A program made the position numbers and the translations under genes. The notes beneath the pieces are model-generated. The model had not been told where the DNA came from and searched no databases. It was given only the letters and a program-made list of their open reading frames with translations. A stretch of DNA of 64,000 nucleotides from a virus, in the IMG/VR virus record IMGVR_UViG_3300035698_011749, positions 1-64,000 of that record; one strand, given 5' to 3'. This document shows, one piece after another, positions 59,615 to 64,000 of this stretch. The number at the start of each line of letters is the position of its first letter. The stretch's first letter is position 1.

Positions 59615-61738
59615 TTATTCCCCTTGATTATTAGTCTCTAAACCATACTCTCTTTTCATCGTACTTTCTGTTACTCCATCTGGAGCTTTACCAATACTTT
59701 GTTGAGTTCTACCAAGTTGAATTTGATTCAAAGCTGTTGCGCCGTCAATTGCAAGCTTTCTTTCGTCATTAACTATACCAGCACCAGTTTTTTGTTGACC
59801 AGAATACTCACTTTCAATTTTGGCATAATTAAGAGCAGTTTCTGATTGCATTTTTTCTATCTTTGCCTTAAGTTCTTCAAGCTCGATTTGAATTTTTTCT
59901 AATCCAAGCTGTTCTGCTGGATTTTCTTGATTTTCGTCAGGTATTATTTTTTCAATATCAGTAACATCTAATGCAAGTAAGTAACGCCTATTAATTTCTT
60001 GATCATTCAAACCTTGGCCACGTAATTCAAGCATGGCTTTTGCTTTCATTAGACGTTGCATCATAGTTGTACTATTTGGATTTGCAACAGGAATAACATC
60101 AAAATCATTTGTTGCAAAGTCTGCCTGAATATCAGCTGCATCATCATCTAATACAAGACTATAAGTCATCTGATCAAGATACAAAGCATTCAATCTACGC
60201 AGTTTAGAGAATTCTTTGTATTGAGAACGATATAATCTTTTATGGATAGCAGAATAAACTTGCATACCTTGTTCAATTAAGGCAAGAACACTTTCAGCAG
60301 GAACATTTGCACCAGGTGAAACTCCAGCTAAGATTTCTGTCAAGCCAGCAAGCTCTTTTCCTGCATCAATTAAAAGTCCTAACAAAGCAAATAATGTCTG
60401 GGAAGGCTCACGAATAGGCATTGGAAAAACATTTTTCTTTAAATCATCACCAGTAACATCAACATGTTTCCATTCACCAGCCTTGAGCTGAATTGATTTG
60501 CCTCTACCAAGACGAAGACCTCTACCAAGAAAGCCACTTTGCCTATTTGAAAGTGTGCCTGCATCAAGGAGTTGATTTATGATTGTGTTTATAGAAGAAT
60601 TGGTACTCATTAACAATGAGCCAAAACCCATACCATAAAAACCACCATCAATTGACGGCATAAAAACATATTTAGTAAAATAATGTTCAGGAATTATTTT
60701 GATTATTTGCCCATCTGGATTGGCAGAACCATCTTCATTTGGTTTTCGAATAATTCCATCTGTTGCAAATCTAGGCGCAATTCTAACAAGTTTTTGAGAT
60801 TCTTCATGGACAGTAACAATATAAGGCTCTTGATACCCATCATTATCAAGATCATACCAGCGATGCTGCTCTAAAAATAAGTGTGGTGTTTCTTCATCAG
60901 TATCGCTGGTTTTATCTGAAGTAGCTTCACCAAGTTCTGCAATATCAAACTCGGAAAATACTCCAGAATTGATACGCTCTATAATTTCATTATGATATAA
61001 ATTTATACGATGAGTAGCTCTTGGAGCTCTTTCTAAAGATTCAGCAAAATAATTTACAACCAAATCATCAGCGAAAACTATTTCAGATTTGTTACGCCTG
61101 TCAATACTGTCAAAATAACTCTTTTTGAAAACACATCCGATAGCAGGTAATGTAAAAAGAAGTTGATCAACACCTTCTTCCCAATCAGGCATTTCATTGA
61201 GTACTTGAAATGACATAAAATCGCAAATGCGATTGGCTCTGGCAAGTTTAGTTCCTTCTGAATCTTTGCCAACCACCTTGCTTTTAACAACTTGATCGTT
61301 TTTAATTAATTCTGGATATGCTCTGGCAGCGAATTGAATGCATGCATTAATGATTAAAGGAAATTTAACATTTGCAACAATTTCGCCAGCATAAGTTTTC
61401 TTCTGGACTAATAATTTTGCAAGATCAATGATTTGTTTATTGAGGTCTTCCCAATCTTTTCGACTTGCCAGATCGATTTTATAACCTTCGAGGACTTTTG
61501 TTGTCAAAGTGGCAATAGTATTCTGATCTTGTTTTGGCGCTATGTTGGCAACCAGAACTGCTGCTTCAGCTCGCAATACTTCTTTCTCAACAGCTTGAAG
61601 AAATCCATCATCTGGCGCAGCCTGTTCAGTTAGAATATCATCAACAGGCTCTTCCATTGCGAATACTGGACGCTGCCCTTCATTAGGCTCGTTCAAAATG
61701 CTTTCTTCATCTAATCCTGTTGTTGGATCTATTGGCAT
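59615..61738 (-). CDS. Portal protein
   Basis: The 707-residue protein has podovirus portal features: an N-terminal extension; a wing/stem core (FPLIINACIQFAARAYPELI; PAIGCVFKKSYFD; GSLLMSTNSSINTIINQLLD; ILAGVSPGANVPAESVLALI); and a C-terminal helical tail (LEKIQIELEELKAKIEKMQS). Twelve copies make the vertex through which DNA moves. Its start sequence (MPIDPTT) is duplicated upstream. Confidence 0.9.
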   Translation of the reverse strand: MPIDPTTGLDEESILNEPNEGQRPVFAMEEPVDDILTEQAAPDDGFLQAVEKEVLRAEAAVLVANIAPKQDQNTIATLTTKVLEGYKIDLASRKDWEDLNKQIIDLAKLLVQKKTYAGEIVANVKFPLIINACIQFAARAYPELIKNDQVVKSKVVGKDSEGTKLARANRICDFMSFQVLNEMPDWEEGVDQLLFTLPAIGCVFKKSYFDSIDRRNKSEIVFADDLVVNYFAESLERAPRATHRINLYHNEIIERINSGVFSEFDIAELGEATSDKTSDTDEETPHLFLEQHRWYDLDNDGYQEPYIVTVHEESQKLVRIAPRFATDGIIRKPNEDGSANPDGQIIKIIPEHYFTKYVFMPSIDGGFYGMGFGSLLMSTNSSINTIINQLLDAGTLSNRQSGFLGRGLRLGRGKSIQLKAGEWKHVDVTGDDLKKNVFPMPIREPSQTLFALLGLLIDAGKELAGLTEILAGVSPGANVPAESVLALIEQGMQVYSAIHKRLYRSQYKEFSKLRRLNALYLDQMTYSLVLDDDAADIQADFATNDFDVIPVANPNSTTMMQRLMKAKAMLELRGQGLNDQEINRRYLLALDVTDIEKIIPDENQENPAEQLGLEKIQIELEELKAKIEKMQSETALNYAKIESEYSGQQKTGAGIVNDERKLAIDGATALNQIQLGRTQQSIGKAPDGVTESTMKREYGLETNNQGE

Positions 61739-62041
61739 TTAATCCCTTATTTAGCTTTATTAAAAATATTATATAAATATATTGGATACCATTCTTTAAA
61801 TTTATCTAATGATAATTTTCTTAAATAAATTTTAAATAATTCTTCAGTAATGGAATTAAAATAATCTAAATTAAATATTTTTTCAAGAGTACAAATAACA
61901 TAACAATTAGTAACAGCAATTATTATATGATTATCAGTCTTTTCACCATTAAGAAATTCTTCTTTATATTGAAATACATCGCCAAAAAACATAATTAATA
62001 CCTCATAAGTAGCGCACTTTGTGTATTGGATCTATTGGCAT
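61723..62041 (-). repeat. Duplicated portal start codon region flanking an inserted gene
   Basis: TTGGATCTATTGGCAT is found at 61723-61738 (portal start, MPIDP on the minus strand) and 62026-62041 (overlapping the end of the 62032 gene). The second copy would read MPIDPIHKVRYL then stop. The gene at 61747 lies between, so it was probably inserted with a duplication of the portal start. Confidence 0.75.
61747..61992 (-). CDS. Hypothetical protein in a duplicated-start cassette
   Basis: The 81-residue AT-rich coding protein (MFFGDVFQYKEEFLNGEKTD) is hydrophobic and aromatic in the middle. Probably an inserted moron. No family. Confidence 0.5.
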   Translation of the reverse strand: MFFGDVFQYKEEFLNGEKTDNHIIIAVTNCYVICTLEKIFNLDYFNSITEELFKIYLRKLSLDKFKEWYPIYLYNIFNKAK

Positions 62042-62355
62042 CTGCCATCCTCGATCATTTCACGTGTCGCAATAAGTTGTTGCTTACCAAAAGCTCTTAT
62101 ACATGAACTAATATCATAAATTACTCTTCTAACCCCTGTAGGAAATTTATACCACTTTCTAATTCTAAAATAAAAACAGAGATTTTTTATTCTTTTACCA
62201 GTTTGATATCTATCAGTTTCAAAGTCATAATAAAATGAATAACGAAATATCCAAATAGGAATTATTAAAGAAAAACATATAAATGAATTTTCATTTTCCT
62301 TCCAATTTAAACCTAAATAATTAGGTTCACCTTCTTTTACTTTACGTATAAACAT
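62032..62355 (-). CDS. Hypothetical aromatic-rich protein
   Basis: The 107-residue basic protein (FSLIIPIWIFRYSFYYDFET) begins directly after the previous stop (TAGATG). Its last codons overlap the duplicated portal start, so it formerly preceded the portal gene directly. Confidence 0.5.
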   Translation of the reverse strand: MFIRKVKEGEPNYLGLNWKENENSFICFSLIIPIWIFRYSFYYDFETDRYQTGKRIKNLCFYFRIRKWYKFPTGVRRVIYDISSCIRAFGKQQLIATREMIEDGRCQ

Positions 62356-62706
62356 CTAATCTTCCTTTGAAACATTCCAATATTGCTTATAATTTTTACT
62401 AAACCAGGCAGCATCTTCAGGCGTATCAAAACGAATAAAATTATTGTTTTTCTTTGCATTATCAATAGCGTTTTTAGAATCTAATCGTTTCATTTTATTA
62501 CTTTGTTTATCATAAATAACTGTTGGATAAACATAATCCCCGTCATCAAAATTAGACCAAGCCATTGAATGAGTAGAAAAAGTACCGTCTTTATTATTTA
62601 ATACTGGATATTTATCTTTTTCTAATATTCGTTTTACAAAAGGCTTTTGCCTATTTTCAAGTAATATAGGAACCAATTTATTAAAATCTTCATTTACTTT
62701 TGGCAT
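62356..62706 (-). CDS. Phage hypothetical protein of the KPFVxRIL...STHxMAW type
   Basis: The 116-residue protein has KPFVKRILEKDKYPVL, GTFSTHSMAW, YVYPTVIYD and DAAWFSKNYKQYW. The same set is seen in small or multi-domain phage virion proteins. Function is unknown. A decayed copy of its 3' end lies just upstream. Confidence 0.6.
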   Translation of the reverse strand: MPKVNEDFNKLVPILLENRQKPFVKRILEKDKYPVLNNKDGTFSTHSMAWSNFDDGDYVYPTVIYDKQSNKMKRLDSKNAIDNAKKNNNFIRFDTPEDAAWFSKNYKQYWNVSKED

Positions 62707-62756
62707 CTAATCTTCCTTTGAAGCATTCTAATATTTTTATATCTTACTAAACCTAT
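62707..62756 (-). pseudogene. Decayed copy of the 3' end of the 62356 gene
   Basis: Minus-strand DNA reads GGTTTAGTAAGATATAAA then GCTTCAAAGGAAGATTAG, aligning with the last 16 codons of the 62356 gene with a 3-bp gap and few changes. It has two internal stops but keeps the SKED-stop end and then ATG. It shows an old tandem duplication of which only the end of the upstream copy remains. Confidence 0.6.
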
Positions 62757-62758
62757 CA

Positions 62759-62944
62759 CTAAATAAACCATGGAACAATTATAATAACATCCCAAATGAC
62801 ACCATCAACAAACTCTTCAGCCTCCTGCTCTGTCATTGCACGAGGACCATTCATGTCCACCGGTAAATTCCACACAGCACAGGAGTTTAGTAAAAACATC
62901 ATAGACAAAATCAATATTATGTGTTTTATTTTTGGTTTTGGCAT
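62759..62944 (-). CDS. Small lipoprotein
   Basis: The 61-residue protein has a basic N-terminus, hydrophobic stretch and lipobox (MMFLLNS-C), then a short mature part ending with a second hydrophobic segment (VIWDVIIIVPWFI). Predicted lipid-anchored. Placed between terL and the head genes. Could be an outer spanin-like or superinfection-exclusion lipoprotein; not decided. Confidence 0.6.
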   Translation of the reverse strand: MPKPKIKHIILILSMMFLLNSCAVWNLPVDMNGPRAMTEQEAEEFVDGVIWDVIIIVPWFI

Positions 62945-62984
62945 AGTTTTAAGTTAAATTACATTAAATTAAATTACAGTAAAG

Positions 62985-62999
62985 GTAGCGCACTTCGTG
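62985..62999. repeat. GTAGCGCACTTYGTG repeat, copy B
   Basis: This 15-mer stands just after the terL stop and again at 62009-62023 with one difference (T for C). Copy B forms a CGCAC-TTC-GTGCG hairpin. Possibly a recombination join or transcript-processing site. Confidence 0.5.
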
Positions 63000-63005
63000 C
63001 GAATG

Positions 63006-64000
63006 TTAATATCCAGTAATTAAATTAGCTTCATGATGTAAATAAGATTCAGATTCTTCCCAAGCCAGATGCTCCCAAAAAGGTTTAGCAATTGCACGAT
63101 CCAAACCAGACATAATCATATACCTGGTATCGTCCATCAAATGATCGTTTTCTTTCACAATTTTGCCATTTTCATCTCTGCGATATAGACGAAACTCAGC
63201 AAGCCAATTTACCAAGCTGCCGAATACTTTTAGTTTGTTTGTGCTTAACATTTGCCAGACTTTATATATACCAGCCTCAACAGATTTATTAGCATTTGCA
63301 ATATCAAGACCACAATCGAGATAAATATTAAAAAGCTGTTTGCCATCTTCTTGAGAACGGCCATGCGCAGCAGAATCAATCACACCAGGAATCCATACGC
63401 CCCTGGCTTTAATTCCTTCAGCATGAATTACTGGTTCAGCTTGACCTTGATAATATTCCGAATAAAGAAAAGTAATTTGAGATGTTGGATCAGTAGCGCT
63501 CCACAAACAGGCAGTCTTTTTCCATCCTACATCAAGCGCGTAGCAGCGTAGCCAATGATCTGGAATAGGAAAATCAGTTACAATAATATTAGACTCTTGG
63601 ATTGGGAAAATAGCGCCAGAACCGAGCTGAGGAATTCCTTTAGATCTGGCATCACGTTGATGTGGAGGTAAGGCCGCAAATAATCTATCTTTCTGCGGCT
63701 TGGTTAAGTGTGGAGCATCATCCCATGTCGCCATGATTAGGACTTTGCTGCCAGCATGATTTTCTTTAATTTGCCCGCCAGGCAGAAATTGCATAACGGT
63801 ATCAGTAAGTCCTTCAAGCGGCGTGAATGTAAGTAGGATCAAACCATTTGTTGTCATTGTTCTGGTTATACATTCTGTATATATAGACAGGGGGCACTCC
63901 TCGTCCAGCCAGATCAGATCTTGCTCTGTACCTTCGAATGATTTTCGTCCTTCTGCATAGGACTTTATTTTAATTCGAGAAATGCCCCCTGATATGTGGC
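63006..64000 (-). CDS. terL: Terminase large subunit, C-terminal part (partial)
   Basis: The visible frame (331 codons, open at the window edge) starts in the ATPase core: IKSYAEGRKSFEG, Walker B LIWLDEE, then ITRTMTTNGLILLTFTPLEG coupling motif. The nuclease domain follows with YALDVGWKKTACLW and GVIDSAAHGRSQEDG, carrying the acidic residues, and the C-terminus DDTRYMIMSGLDRA. This is the T7 gp19-type order. The N-terminal part with the intein is at the opposite window end. Confidence 0.92.
   Translation of the reverse strand, partial: HISGGISRIKIKSYAEGRKSFEGTEQDLIWLDEECPLSIYTECITRTMTTNGLILLTFTPLEGLTDTVMQFLPGGQIKENHAGSKVLIMATWDDAPHLTKPQKDRLFAALPPHQRDARSKGIPQLGSGAIFPIQESNIIVTDFPIPDHWLRCYALDVGWKKTACLWSATDPTSQITFLYSEYYQGQAEPVIHAEGIKARGVWIPGVIDSAAHGRSQEDGKQLFNIYLDCGLDIANANKSVEAGIYKVWQMLSTNKLKVFGSLVNWLAEFRLYRRDENGKIVKENDHLMDDTRYMIMSGLDRAIAKPFWEHLAWEESESYLHHEANLITGY

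Noticed and set aside
63252-63551. Plus-strand frame within terL
   Set aside because: Shadow of the well-supported terminase nuclease domain.
1-64000. Lysogeny module
   Set aside because: No integrase, excisionase or CI-type repressor was recognised; one small HTH protein (23150) is not sufficient evidence.

Overview
The window is most of the genome of a tailed phage with a short-tailed (podovirus, T7-like) virion gene set. The two ends carry the two halves of one terminase large-subunit gene in the same orientation: the start at positions 481-1 and the end at 64000-63006, both on the minus strand. The window is therefore probably cut from a circular or circularly permuted genome slightly longer than 64 kb. 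Most of the sequence is AT-rich. Zn-ribbon proteins, Sec and Tat signal peptides, a lipoprotein, T7-lysozyme-type amidase and perfect sigma-54 promoter elements suggest a Gram-negative host, perhaps a sigma-54-rich group such as Desulfobacterota. The host assignment is inference.

Layout. A control region (1302-2287) separates two divergent operons. Leftward (minus strand) it has a sigma-70-type promoter for the late operon: a small gene, terS and terL, and then, across the missing junction, 64000 down to 30179. Rightward it has eight tandem sigma-54-type -24/-12 elements and a near-consensus sigma-70 promoter for the early operon (2288-30093). The operons converge on a bidirectional terminator at 30106-30160. 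A second non-coding block (2768-3654) holds a perfect 34-bp inverted repeat around a G-quadruplex motif and is a candidate origin.

Early region. About twenty small genes of mostly unknown function (many cysteine-rich, plus a SprT-like protease) come first. A replication and recombination module follows: SF1 helicase, Cas4/RecB-like nuclease, Sak4-like ATPase, DUF669-type SSB, 5'-nucleotidase-like HAD protein, NAD-dependent ligase, tRNA-Leu(UAA), ParB-methyltransferase fusion, a uracil-glycosylase/exonuclease/family-A polymerase fusion, DUF3987 primase-helicase and a DnaQ-like exonuclease. A GC-richer block of moron-like genes (about 20240-22840) with duplicated ribosome-binding leaders interrupts this module.

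Late region, in transcription order: terS, terL (Walker A interrupted by what looks like a class 3 intein), lipoprotein, three small genes, portal, GroES-like co-chaperonin, scaffold, decoration protein and major capsid protein. Then come connector, tail and receptor-binding-type proteins, an unusual number of which carry cleavable Sec or Tat signal peptides. T7 gp13/14/15/16-like internal virion proteins, tail fibres, a 1808-residue polyvalent protein with three HExxH motifs, and the lysis genes follow. No phage RNA polymerase, integrase or CI-type repressor is visible, so transcription probably depends on host RNA polymerase.
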